From DAOTXR01 sp034435375 (GTDB lineage: Bacteria; Chloroflexota; Anaerolineae; Aggregatilineales; UBA3940): 22,690 bases of DNA. The stretch is taken from contig DAOTXR010000035.1 in NCBI GenBank assembly GCA_034435375.1, positions 1 through 22,690 of the forward strand, read 5' to 3'. This document shows positions 14,398 to 21,740 of this stretch, one piece after another. Position 1 is the stretch's first letter. Every line of letters starts with the position of its first letter. A program made the translations under genes and the position numbers. Below the pieces are notes generated by a model. The model ran no database searches, was not told the origin of the DNA, and saw only the letters and a program-made list of their open reading frames with translations.

Positions 14398-15687
14398 TTA
14401 CTTTTCCGACGGAGATGGTCGCGCTTCGAGCGTGATCGTCAGCTCGACGATCTTGCCATCGCGCAGCACCTCGAGCCGCAGGGTGTCTCCGACACGGTGA
14501 GCCGCCACCGCTGCGATCAGGTCGTTCATGCTATTGACCGGCGCTCCATCTGCACTGATGACAATGTCCCCGCCGATCCTGACCTGCTGTCCATCCACTT
14601 CCGCCTCACGAGTGCTGCCACGCAGGCCCGCTTTGTCTGCCGGGCTGCCCTCCACCACATCGATCACCAGCGCGCCATTTTGTGAGGGGTCAACATCCAT
14701 CAGGCTGCGCAGCTCAGGCAGCAGATCCATGCCGGAGATGCCCAGATAGGGATGGGCGTAGTGGCCCTCCTCGATCAGCGCCGGCACAATCTCGCGGACC
14801 AGGTTCGATGGCACAGCAAAGCCCACGCCACTGAACTGCTGCACTCTCGACTCAATGGCCGTGTTGACGCCGATCACCTCGCCCGACAGGTTCAGCAGCG
14901 GACCGCCAGAGTTTCCAGGGTTGATCGCTGCATCGGTCTGGATCACGTTCGGGATGCTGAACTGCTGCCCATCCAGCGTCGTCGCTTGAGACGGCAGGGT
15001 GCGGCCCAGCGCACTGATGATGCCGGTTGTCATCGTGCCCGAAAGCCCAAACGGATTGCCAATGGCGGCGACCATCTCGCCGACCTTCAACGCATCGGAG
15101 TCGCCCAGCGGCAGCGGGTGAAGCTCATCGGCAGGGCGGTCCACCTGGATCACGGCCAGGTCTGCGTCTGGGTCTCCGCCCACCAGCCGGGCCTCATAGC
15201 TGGCCCCGTCAGAGAACACCACGGCGATGCGCTCGGCCCGGCCCGCCACATGATAGTTGGTCACGATGTGGCCCTGCGTATCGTAGACGAAGCCCGAACC
15301 CTGTCCATGCTGGTACAGCGGAGGCCGCTCTGGCGTCACGTCAGGCACACCGAAGGGATTGAAGGGGCTGAATGGAATCCCTTCCAGCCCTATGGCGGGC
15401 AGCTCGACCTTCTCTGTCACGCGCACGCTCACCACGCCGGGGTTGGCTTCCTCATACAGCTCTGAGAGGCGAGCTTCAAGATCGGTGGTCACAATCTTCT
15501 CAATGTTGGGGAGGGTGGACTCGCTCTGAAGCGCAACCTCGGACTGAGTAGACGTTTCCGGCGACTGTTCCTGTCTCATCATGGCGCCCAGGCTCGGAAA
15601 CGCGATGCCGCCACAGGCCGCCAACGTCAGGCTGAGGGCTGCGACGGCTGTTGCCAAGATCAGTCTAGGCTTATTGCTTCCCAACAT
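14398..15687 (-). CDS. htrA: HtrA/DegP-type serine protease, lipid-anchored, with PDZ domain
   Basis: A 429-aa envelope quality-control protease. The signal peptide ends in lipobox LAAC (C25), so it is anchored on the outer face of the membrane. A low-complexity linker (26-65) leads to a trypsin-like domain (about 75-300) with catalytic triad H146 (TNYHV), D176 (DADLAVI) and S260 (NPGNSGGPL). One C-terminal PDZ domain (about 312-420) follows, with YLGISG, VVEGSPADKAGLR and the GDIVISADG segment. Family members degrade or refold misfolded exported proteins and assemble as trimers. The ATG at 15687 has AGGAGG nine bases upstream; the frame remains open to 15834 but lacks a signal sequence there. 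The direct repeat at 15764-15780 overlaps the likely -35 region. Confidence 0.94.
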   Translation of the reverse strand: MLGSNKPRLILATAVAALSLTLAACGGIAFPSLGAMMRQEQSPETSTQSEVALQSESTLPNIEKIVTTDLEARLSELYEEANPGVVSVRVTEKVELPAIGLEGIPFSPFNPFGVPDVTPERPPLYQHGQGSGFVYDTQGHIVTNYHVAGRAERIAVVFSDGASYEARLVGGDPDADLAVIQVDRPADELHPLPLGDSDALKVGEMVAAIGNPFGLSGTMTTGIISALGRTLPSQATTLDGQQFSIPNVIQTDAAINPGNSGGPLLNLSGEVIGVNTAIESRVQQFSGVGFAVPSNLVREIVPALIEEGHYAHPYLGISGMDLLPELRSLMDVDPSQNGALVIDVVEGSPADKAGLRGSTREAEVDGQQVRIGGDIVISADGAPVNSMNDLIAAVAAHRVGDTLRLEVLRDGKIVELTITLEARPSPSEK

Positions 15688-15737
15688 AGGCCAATTCCTC
15701 CTAACCTTGTTGCTGACGCTGACGATCATAGGCAGGT

Positions 15738-15780
15738 ATTGTAGGAATGGCATGAGAAATGTATGTAGACATTGTGTAGA
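15738..15780 (-). promoter_or_regulatory. HtrA promoter region with 11-base-period direct repeat
   Basis: On the minus strand, TCTACA occurs twice (15780-15775 and 15769-15764) with an 11-base period. It is followed by a weak -35 (ACATAC) and TACAAT (15743-15738). An 11-base-period direct repeat over a poor -35 is the layout bound by OmpR/PhoB-family activators. The start near 15731 gives a leader of about 44 bases. Confidence 0.5.
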
Positions 15781-15861
15781 TCGCCCATGTTCCACATGAG
15801 TGCGCTTGAGCCTCGCCTCATCCGGCCTTCGCACGTGGTCCGTGCACTCCTCCGCGGCTTT

Positions 15862-15870
15862 TGCTATACT
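15862..15870 (+). promoter_or_regulatory. Extended -10 giving a predicted leaderless mRNA
   Basis: TGCTATACT is an extended -10 (TGn plus TATACT at 15865-15870). Transcription would begin about seven bases later, at or next to the ATG at 15877. No Shine-Dalgarno sequence precedes this ATG, which fits leaderless translation. Confidence 0.6.
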
Positions 15871-15876
15871 GGCAGC

Positions 15877-17313
15877 ATGATGACACCCTCACGCCGCCAA
15901 CCCCTGATCGCCGCCCTGCTGCTGGTCGCCGCGTCCCTGGCCTGCGCTACAGGTGACACTGGCGAGTCGCCGACTCTTGCAGCCAATCTGTCCACCGTCA
16001 CACCGGGGGGGCACGTCTCCGTGTCGCTGCTCACACCTGCCCCAACGTTCGAGGGCGCCGCCGAGCAGATCGCCACGCCCATCGGCCCGGTGGCCACGGC
16101 CACCGCCGCAGCGGCCACAGCCGCCGCGGCTACCGCAACGGCGTTGGTGCCCACCCCCACCATCCCCGGCGTCTTCACCAGTCCAGCGCTGTGCCCCCTC
16201 CCCAGCACATCCAGCCTGCCGCAGCAACCGCCGTCCTTCGCCGACTACGCCGAGACTATGGTGCAGTACCTGTCGGCAGGGGGCGCAACGACCATCCTGG
16301 AAGCCCGCCTGCGGGCCTGGGGCGCAATCGTCGACTACGGCGGGCTGGTGCTGGTCGACCGGGACTTTACCGGCGACGGTGTGCCTGAGGTGCTGGTAGT
16401 AGCCCTCGACCCTCAGCGAGCGGAGTTTCCCTACCCTGGCGATCTGTTCATCTTTGGCTGCCAGGAAGGCGCCTATCGCCTGTTGTACCAGGCCGGTTAC
16501 CAGCGCAACCGCGGCGCGCCCGTCGTGCGGGTGGCGCACGACATCAACGGCGATTTCCTCAACGATCTGGTGTATGTGCGCCCGCAGTGCGAGACAGCGA
16601 CCTCCTGCACAACCGAGGTTCAGGCGGTCGAGTGGAATCTAACCCTGGGCAACTTCGAGAACCTGCTGCCGGAGGCTGTCAGCGAACCCTCGGCAGAGGT
16701 CAAGATCGAGGATGTGGACGGCAACGGTCTGAGCGAGATCGTGATCACCAGCGGCGTCACTGCGGCCCCAGAGGCCGGCCCCCAGCGGGTATACACCAAG
16801 ACTTTCACCTGGGACGGCACACACTACGTCCTCATCGGCGTGGTGGCCTCCCCTGCCCAGTACCGCATCCACGTGATCCACGACGCCGACAACGCCCTAC
16901 GCGCCGGCGACGCCCTGGGCGCGGTCGATCTTTACCAGCAGGCCATCATCGACGAGGGACTGATGAGCTGGCAGTATCCCAACGAGGCAGAGCATCTCAA
17001 GGCTTACGCTCGCTTTCGCGTCATGCTGGCTTACGCCGTCCAGGGCGACGTGGCCGCCGCCCAACGCGCCCGCGACGAGCTGATCGGGGCATATGAGACA
17101 ATGCCATCTCCCGCTGATCAGCCCGGCGGTCAGTTTGCCGAGATGGCCCGCCTGTTCTGGAACGACTTCGCACTCAACCGCGACGTCGTCACGGCCTGCC
17201 GGATCGTGGTGGACTATGCCCGGCTGCGGCCCGTGTCGTTCGAAGTCCTGAACAGCTTTGGCGCAGCCAATCCGACCTATACCCCGACAGACCTGTGCCC
17301 CTTCAGCGGATGA
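15877..17313 (+). CDS. Secreted lipoprotein with FG-GAP/VCBS-like repeats
   Basis: A 478-aa exported protein of unknown function. A signal peptide (RRQPLIAALLLVAASLAC) has a borderline lipobox (C23). An Ala/Thr/Pro-rich linker follows (about 60-98, long AT runs). The folded part contains three Asp-rich loops of the FG-GAP/VCBS calcium-binding type: DRDFTGDGVPE (161-171), HDINGDFLND (221-230) and EDVDGNGLSE (278-287). The C-terminal region (about 340-478) is alpha-helical with TPR-like character. The start is ATG 15877 or the adjacent ATG 15880; the frame continues upstream to 15772 without a signal sequence. The gene is divergent from htrA. I cannot assign a substrate or binding partner. Confidence 0.83.
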   Translation: MMTPSRRQPLIAALLLVAASLACATGDTGESPTLAANLSTVTPGGHVSVSLLTPAPTFEGAAEQIATPIGPVATATAAAATAAAATATALVPTPTIPGVFTSPALCPLPSTSSLPQQPPSFADYAETMVQYLSAGGATTILEARLRAWGAIVDYGGLVLVDRDFTGDGVPEVLVVALDPQRAEFPYPGDLFIFGCQEGAYRLLYQAGYQRNRGAPVVRVAHDINGDFLNDLVYVRPQCETATSCTTEVQAVEWNLTLGNFENLLPEAVSEPSAEVKIEDVDGNGLSEIVITSGVTAAPEAGPQRVYTKTFTWDGTHYVLIGVVASPAQYRIHVIHDADNALRAGDALGAVDLYQQAIIDEGLMSWQYPNEAEHLKAYARFRVMLAYAVQGDVAAAQRARDELIGAYETMPSPADQPGGQFAEMARLFWNDFALNRDVVTACRIVVDYARLRPVSFEVLNSFGAANPTYTPTDLCPFSG

Positions 17314-17369
17314 GGGCACCGATCTGGTTTAGCGTAGAATCTCTCCATTCAGGGAGAAAGGAGGGAGAG

Positions 17370-17768
17370 ATGCCCTGGAAAACCACATGGTACGATGCTG
17401 AAGAAACAATCGTGTTGTATCAACCCGAGGATCCCTGGACCTGGGAGGAGTTCATGGAAGGCGTGCAGAAGGGCCAGGCAATGATACGAGCAAAGCCGTA
17501 CATGGTAGACACCATCTACAATCTGGGATCCAACATCCACATGCCGGACTCGAGCGCCCTATCTCGCTTTCGTCAGCCCTACGAGGCCGATCCTCCCAAC
17601 AGCGGCGTAAACATCATCGTCGGCGCGCCCGGACTCGTCAGGATGCTGGTCGGTATCCTCACCAGCACTATGGGAGGCAAAGAACGGTTCATCTTCCCCT
17701 CCAGTATGGAGGAGGCTCTCCAGATCATCGACCAGGCGCGCGTCCAGCGTGCGGCAGAAGGTTCGTAA
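17370..17768 (+). CDS. Conserved-looking hypothetical protein (STAS/SpoIIAA-like fold possible)
   Basis: The 132-aa soluble protein has no domain I can name with confidence. The order of elements is a strand with an Asp/Glu start (TTWYDAEETIVLYQ), WTWEEFMEGV helix, a hydrophobic strand (YMVDTIYNLG), HMPDSSALSRFRQPYEADPPNSG, a strand (VNIIVGAPGLVRMLVGIL) and a final helix (MEEALQIIDQAR). That alternating pattern, with a closing 'EEAL' helix, recalls STAS/SpoIIAA-like proteins; this is a guess. The ATG at 17370 follows AAAGGAGGGAGAG, an excellent ribosome site. It starts 57 bases after the lipoprotein gene on the same strand and may be co-transcribed with it. Confidence 0.78.
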   Translation: MPWKTTWYDAEETIVLYQPEDPWTWEEFMEGVQKGQAMIRAKPYMVDTIYNLGSNIHMPDSSALSRFRQPYEADPPNSGVNIIVGAPGLVRMLVGILTSTMGGKERFIFPSSMEEALQIIDQARVQRAAEGS

Positions 17769-17833
17769 AGTCTCATCCATAGGCCCGCACGCCTGCCCTT
17801 TGTTCCTCCCTCTTCTCAAATCAGGCCCACCCA

Positions 17834-17862
17834 TTGACGGGCGTCTATCGAGCAGGTAGAGT
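17834..17862 (+). promoter_or_regulatory. Sigma-70-like promoter of the M20 peptidase gene
   Basis: TTGACG (17834-17839), a 17-base spacer and TAGAGT (17857-17862) match consensus at 5/6 and 4/6. The start near 17869 leaves a leader of about 58 bases. Confidence 0.68.
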
Positions 17863-17926
17863 CTCACCAAGCACAAGGCAGTGCTCGCCTGGATGACAAT
17901 GCCTATCAGCCGTGCAGAGGGACGCG

Positions 17927-19066
17927 ATGAAGCCCGATCTACGATCCTATTTCGACGCGCACATCGAAGACATGGCAGCGCTAACCCGCGAGCTGACCGA
18001 GATCGAGTCGCCGACCGACGACAAGGCCGCCGTGGACCGGCTCGGTGCGCGGATTGCCGAGGAGTTGCGAGCGCTCGGCGCGGACCTGCACATCCACCCA
18101 CGCACAGAGGTCGGCGACATCATCGAGGCCCGCTGGAACTCCGATGTGCCTGGCAGGCCGTTGCTGTTCGTGTGCCACATGGACACCGTCCATCCGCTGG
18201 GGGCCATCGCTCAGAACCCCATCCGTTTGGAGGATGGCAAGCTCTACGGTCCGGGCGTCTACGACATGAAGGGCAGCCTGACAGCGGTGATGGCCATGGT
18301 GCGCGGCCTGCGCGACCTGGCGTGCTTCCCACGCCGACCGGTGATCGTGCTGATGACGAGCGATGAGGAGACTGGCAGCCGTCACTCGCGCGCGCTGATC
18401 GAAGGGCTGGCGACCAATGCAGCCCTGGCGCTGATCATGGAGCCGGCCATGCCAGACGGCTCGTTGAAGACGTGGCGTAAAAGCGTGGCTCACTTTGTCC
18501 TGCGCACCTACGGGATCGCCGCCCACGCTGGAGGCGCACACGAGACTGGCCTGAATGCCATCGAGGAGATGGCCCATCACCTGCTCGCGCTCCAGTCCAT
18601 GACGGACTACAAGGTCGGCACCACGGTCAACGTAGGCGTAGTGCGGGGCGGCACGCGCAGCAATGTCGTGCCAGATTGGTGCGAGGCGCACATCGACGCC
18701 CGCGCCATGACCCAGGCCGAGGTGAATCGCCTGACGCAGTACATCTACGGCCTCAAGCCGATCCTGCCCGGCGCACGCATTGTCGTCGAAGGGAGCTTTG
18801 ACCGCCCGCCGATGGAGCGCAATGATCAGATGGTCAAGACCTTTGAGCAGGCCCGCCAGATTGGGGCGGCTTACGGCCTGGACCTGCGCGAGAGCGGCAC
18901 CGGCGGCGCGTCCGATGGCAACTACACAGCGGCCATCGGCACGCCGACGCTCGACGGGTTGGGTCCTATGGGCGATGGCGCACACTCTGAGCGCGAGTAC
19001 GTGTTGGTCAGTTCGCTGGCATGGAGCGCCACGCTGCTGGCCGCGTTGGCGCTTGACTGGCCGTGA
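17927..19066 (+). CDS. M20-family zinc carboxypeptidase (glutamate carboxypeptidase/CPG2-like)
   Basis: A 379-aa cytoplasmic (no signal peptide) dinuclear zinc hydrolase. Predicted ligands by comparison with CPG2/ArgE/DapE are H84 (CHMDTVHP), D113 (YDMKGS, bridging), E148 and E172 (MEPA), and H353 (GAHSERE), with E147 as the catalytic base in SDEETGS. H200 of AAHAGG and R244 in GGTRSNVVP lie in the dimerisation/lid domain (about 185-295). GGASDGNYT and PTLDGLGPMGDGAH complete the pattern. The combination is closest to glutamate carboxypeptidases, which remove a C-terminal residue from an acylated amino acid or peptide; the natural substrate is not known. I chose ATG 17927 (AGAGG six bases upstream) over GTG 17912. 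Confidence 0.9.
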   Translation: MKPDLRSYFDAHIEDMAALTRELTEIESPTDDKAAVDRLGARIAEELRALGADLHIHPRTEVGDIIEARWNSDVPGRPLLFVCHMDTVHPLGAIAQNPIRLEDGKLYGPGVYDMKGSLTAVMAMVRGLRDLACFPRRPVIVLMTSDEETGSRHSRALIEGLATNAALALIMEPAMPDGSLKTWRKSVAHFVLRTYGIAAHAGGAHETGLNAIEEMAHHLLALQSMTDYKVGTTVNVGVVRGGTRSNVVPDWCEAHIDARAMTQAEVNRLTQYIYGLKPILPGARIVVEGSFDRPPMERNDQMVKTFEQARQIGAAYGLDLRESGTGGASDGNYTAAIGTPTLDGLGPMGDGAHSEREYVLVSSLAWSATLLAALALDWP

Positions 19067-19116
19067 GGTCCATGCTGCGTCAGCCCTGGCGACTAGGCTG
19101 AAAAGAATACAAAACA

Positions 19117-19151
19117 CCACAGCCGGAGACGCCATCTGCCCCCGGCTGCGG
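19117..19151 (-). terminator. Intrinsic terminator of the SUMF1-like lipoprotein gene
   Basis: On the minus strand, CCGCAGCCGG pairs with CCGGCTGTGG (ten pairs including one G-U) across a 15-base loop. It is followed by TGTTTTGTATTCTTTT. It lies 23 bases after the stop at 19175, in the gap between convergent genes. Confidence 0.75.
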
Positions 19152-19174
19152 CCACTAGTCAGTTCGCAAAACGC

Positions 19175-20107
19175 TTAATAGTCCTTCACGCAGCGGAAGC
19201 CGATGTCGGCAGCCGTATAGCCCTGCTGGTACCACTCGCGATAGGACGAGCGCAGTTGATCGCGGCCCTGCATGTGCGATCCACCGCGCACCGCGCGATT
19301 GGTGGTCGCCTCGCCACGGGGGTCCTCCCGACCGTCGCCCCCATCATAGGGATACGCCCTGATGACCGAGAAGGTCCACTCGCGCAGGTTGCCGGCCATG
19401 TCCAGCGCTCCCACCCACGAGGCCCCTTCCGGCAGCGTGCCGGTGGCGGCAGCCAGCGTGGCGTTGTTGGCATTCACCGAAAAGCCTGGGACCCAATCGT
19501 TGCCCCACGGGTAGGTCAGGCTATCCGGCCCACGCGCGGCATACTCCCACTCCACTTCAGTCGGCAGCCGCATCCCCAACCCCTCGCAGAACGTCTTGGC
19601 ATCTACCCAGGTGACCTGGTTGCGCGGGAAATTATCGGGGCCATAGTCGCCATCGGTGCCATACTGAGCATTGGTGACCTCAGTGACGCCGATCCAGTAT
19701 GGCTCGTTGACGCACTGCTGGTGGCCGGGGATCTCTAGCTCGGTTCCGGCCTGATTGCCCATCGTAAAGCAGCCGGGCGGCACCAATGCCATCTGCATCC
19801 CCTCGATCACCTCGATCACCGGTGTCCACTCGGCGTTGGTCTGGACCACTGTGCCAGTGTATTCACCGCCGGACGGCTCGGCGGTGGGCTGAGCCGCTGG
19901 TTCAGCGGTGGGCTGGACTGCTGGTTCAGCGGTGGGCTGGACTGCCGGTTCAGCGGTGGGCTGAGCCAGCGGTTCAGGCGTGGCCGTGACGACCATCACC
20001 ACCGTCTCGACGGCAGGGGTCGGCTGAGCGGGAGCGCCACAGGCAGCCAGCGCCAGCGTAGCCAGGCTGAACAACACTAAAGTTTTGAGCAGGTTCGCAA
20101 CTCTCAT
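19175..20107 (-). CDS. SUMF1/FGE-fold lipoprotein lacking the catalytic cysteines
   Basis: A 310-aa exported lipoprotein: signal peptide, lipobox LAAC (C23), then a linker with a four-fold QPTAEPAV-type repeat (about 49-78). The rest is a formylglycine-generating-enzyme/sulfatase-modifying-factor fold. It has PPGCFTMGN (110-117), VTEVTNAQY (141-149), VTWVDAKTFCEGLGMRLPTEVEWEYAARG, YPWGN, and RGGSHMQGRDQLRSSYREW near the end, closing with GFRC. Active FGE enzymes have two Cys following RGGSW. Here that segment has none, so formylglycine formation is unlikely. The fold may act as a binding or structural domain. The ATG at 20107 has GAGGG five bases upstream. A TATGAT -10 lies about 65 bases before it. 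Confidence 0.88.
   Translation of the reverse strand: MRVANLLKTLVLFSLATLALAACGAPAQPTPAVETVVMVVTATPEPLAQPTAEPAVQPTAEPAVQPTAEPAAQPTAEPSGGEYTGTVVQTNAEWTPVIEVIEGMQMALVPPGCFTMGNQAGTELEIPGHQQCVNEPYWIGVTEVTNAQYGTDGDYGPDNFPRNQVTWVDAKTFCEGLGMRLPTEVEWEYAARGPDSLTYPWGNDWVPGFSVNANNATLAAATGTLPEGASWVGALDMAGNLREWTFSVIRAYPYDGGDGREDPRGEATTNRAVRGGSHMQGRDQLRSSYREWYQQGYTAADIGFRCVKDY
19881..19976. repeat. Four-copy 24-bp tandem repeat inside the SUMF1-like gene
   Basis: Four consecutive 24-base units each begin GCGGTGGGCTG and end GGTTCA, with slight variation in the middle. They encode the eight-residue (A/V)QPTAEPA(V/A) units of the linker. It is an in-frame minisatellite, so copy number may differ between strains without breaking the gene. 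Confidence 0.95.
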
Positions 20108-20169
20108 GAAAGCCCTCTCCCTTGTCTGAACGAATCCAGTGTTGGAAACAGAAATCCTCTCAGCCTTCT

Positions 20170-20201
20170 ATCATACATAAGTTGAGGTTTTCCCGAAACC
20201 T
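20170..20201 (-). promoter_or_regulatory. Promoter and small dyad upstream of the SUMF1-like gene
   Basis: TATGAT on the minus strand (20175-20170) is a 5/6 -10 box. A perfect dyad AGGTTT-TCCCG-AAACCT (20185-20201) covers the region where the -35 box would lie, and no -35 hexamer is obvious. It may be a regulator binding site. Confidence 0.45.
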
Positions 20202-20257
20202 GACCTTTGTCATGGTCCTCCCACCTGGCGCTCTCCAACTCAAAGGCTGGCTTGGGC

Positions 20258-20292
20258 TGCACAATCTTGCGATCTGACATATACTGTCAGAT
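20258..20292 (+). promoter_or_regulatory. Glycerate kinase promoter with operator-like palindrome over the -10
   Basis: TGCACA (20258-20263, 4/6), a 16-base spacer and TATACT (20280-20285, 5/6) form the promoter. The -10 sits in the centre of a perfect dyad: ATCTGACA (20272-20279), TATAC, TGTCAGAT (20285-20292). A 21-bp dyad centred on the -10 is a typical repressor operator. The expected start near 20292 leaves a leader of about 39 bases. Confidence 0.72.
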
Positions 20293-20330
20293 GGAATGTT
20301 GCCGCCAATCAGCGCCGGCAAGGAGAACCA

Positions 20331-21677
20331 ATGTTACGACGCAGCTACATGCGGACCGATCCACCCGATCTGCGCTTTGAGGAACACGAGAACCACATCC
20401 ATGCTCTGATCGAGGCGGCAATGAAGGCTGCCGACCCGGCCCGGGCGCTGGCCTCCAACTGGCCACTGGCCCTGGCCGACGGAGGACGCTGCTACGTGGT
20501 CGGCGCGGGCAAGGCAGCCCTGGAGATGGCGCTTAAAATTGAGGAGCTGTGCGGGAAGCGCATCGCCGGCGGCGCAGTGGCTGTAGTCCCTCAGCGCCTA
20601 GCTCGCTTGACCGAACGTCTGGTCGAGAACCACACCCTGACCTTTGAAGCCTTTCCGGTCGCCCACCCCTACCCCGACGAGCGCAACATCCGGGCGGCGC
20701 AGGCCATTGCTACGGTCGCTTCGCAGGCAGCCGAGGGCGACAGCCTGATCGCGCTGATCTCCGGTGGCGGCTCGGCCATGTTGACCCTGCCTGCCGAAGG
20801 GCTAGACCTGGATCACCTGCGGGCCATCACCGAGGCCCTCCAACGTGCTGGCGCGCCTATCGCCGACCTGAACACGGTTCGCAAGCACTGTGAGCAGCTT
20901 AAGGGCGGCGGATTGGCCCGGCTGGCCTACCCCTCCCGTGTGTGGGCCTTTATCCTGTCCGATGTAGTAGGCGATTCGCTCAGCGTGATTGCTTCCGGCC
21001 CCACGGCAGCCGATCCCACCACCTATGCCGACGCGCTAAATGTCCTCCGCTACTACAACTTGCTCGACGCTGTCCCGGCCATCACCCATCACCTGGAGCG
21101 CGGCGCTCGCGGTGAGCTGCCGGAGACCGTCAAGCCCGGCGACGAAACGCTGTCCCACGTCACCAACATGTTGATCGGCAGCAACCGACTGGCGTTAGAA
21201 GCTGCCCGCCGGCACGCCATCGAGTCAGGCTGGCGCGTGGTGGGGTTCGAGTTCGGTGTGGAGGGAGAAGCACGCCTCGTAGGGCTTCAACTGGCGCTCC
21301 AGACGCAGGACATCAAGCAACGCGCCGATCGTCCAGCCTGCTACCTGCTGGGCGGAGAAACCACCGTCACCGTGCATGGCACGGGCCAGGGAGGGCGCAA
21401 TCAAGAGCTGGCGCTGGCAGCCGCGATTGCACTCGATGGGGTGACAGACGTGGCTGTGGCCGCTTTCGCCACCGATGGCGTGGACGGTCAGAGCGACGCT
21501 GCCGGGGCGTTCGTCACCGGGCAGACCTGCGCCCGCGCTCGCGCCATGGGCCTGAACGCTGAGGAATTTCTCAACAACAACGACAGCTATCACTTCTTCA
21601 AACAGGTTGGCGGGCTGATCGAGTTGGGACCAACCGGCACAAATGTCAACGATCTGGCCATCGCGCTCGTCTACTGA
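20331..21677 (+). CDS. gckA: Glycerate 2-kinase (DUF4147/MOFRL type)
   Basis: A 448-aa cytoplasmic kinase that phosphorylates D-glycerate, giving 2-phosphoglycerate in this family, and feeds it into lower glycolysis. The N-terminal DUF4147 domain (about 18-250) has VVGAGKAA (56-63) with the conserved Lys61, AHPYPDERN, LISGGGSAM (142-150), LNTVRKHCEQLKGGGLA and LSDVVGDSLSVIASGPT. The C-terminal MOFRL domain (about 330-445) has LLGGETTVTVHGTGQGGRNQELALA and FATDGVDGQSDAAGAF. Length is normal (420-450 aa). ATG 20331 has AAGGAG five bases upstream. Such kinases act in glyoxylate, serine or hydroxypyruvate use; gcvT is the only related gene in the window and is not linked. The palindrome over the promoter suggests substrate-responsive repression. 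Confidence 0.92.
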   Translation: MLRRSYMRTDPPDLRFEEHENHIHALIEAAMKAADPARALASNWPLALADGGRCYVVGAGKAALEMALKIEELCGKRIAGGAVAVVPQRLARLTERLVENHTLTFEAFPVAHPYPDERNIRAAQAIATVASQAAEGDSLIALISGGGSAMLTLPAEGLDLDHLRAITEALQRAGAPIADLNTVRKHCEQLKGGGLARLAYPSRVWAFILSDVVGDSLSVIASGPTAADPTTYADALNVLRYYNLLDAVPAITHHLERGARGELPETVKPGDETLSHVTNMLIGSNRLALEAARRHAIESGWRVVGFEFGVEGEARLVGLQLALQTQDIKQRADRPACYLLGGETTVTVHGTGQGGRNQELALAAAIALDGVTDVAVAAFATDGVDGQSDAAGAFVTGQTCARARAMGLNAEEFLNNNDSYHFFKQVGGLIELGPTGTNVNDLAIALVY

Positions 21678-21740
21678 TCGGCGATGGCGGCCACCCTGGC
21701 GGCCCGCGACCCATGATCTGCCTGAGGGACAACACGCACC

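Noticed and set aside
17981..19135. Minus-strand frame opposite the M20 peptidase
   Set aside because: It is antisense to a complete enzyme with all metal ligands and has no SD or motif.
19881..19976. Short regular repeats considered as a CRISPR array
   Set aside because: Units are contiguous without spacers and encode a Pro-rich linker in frame.
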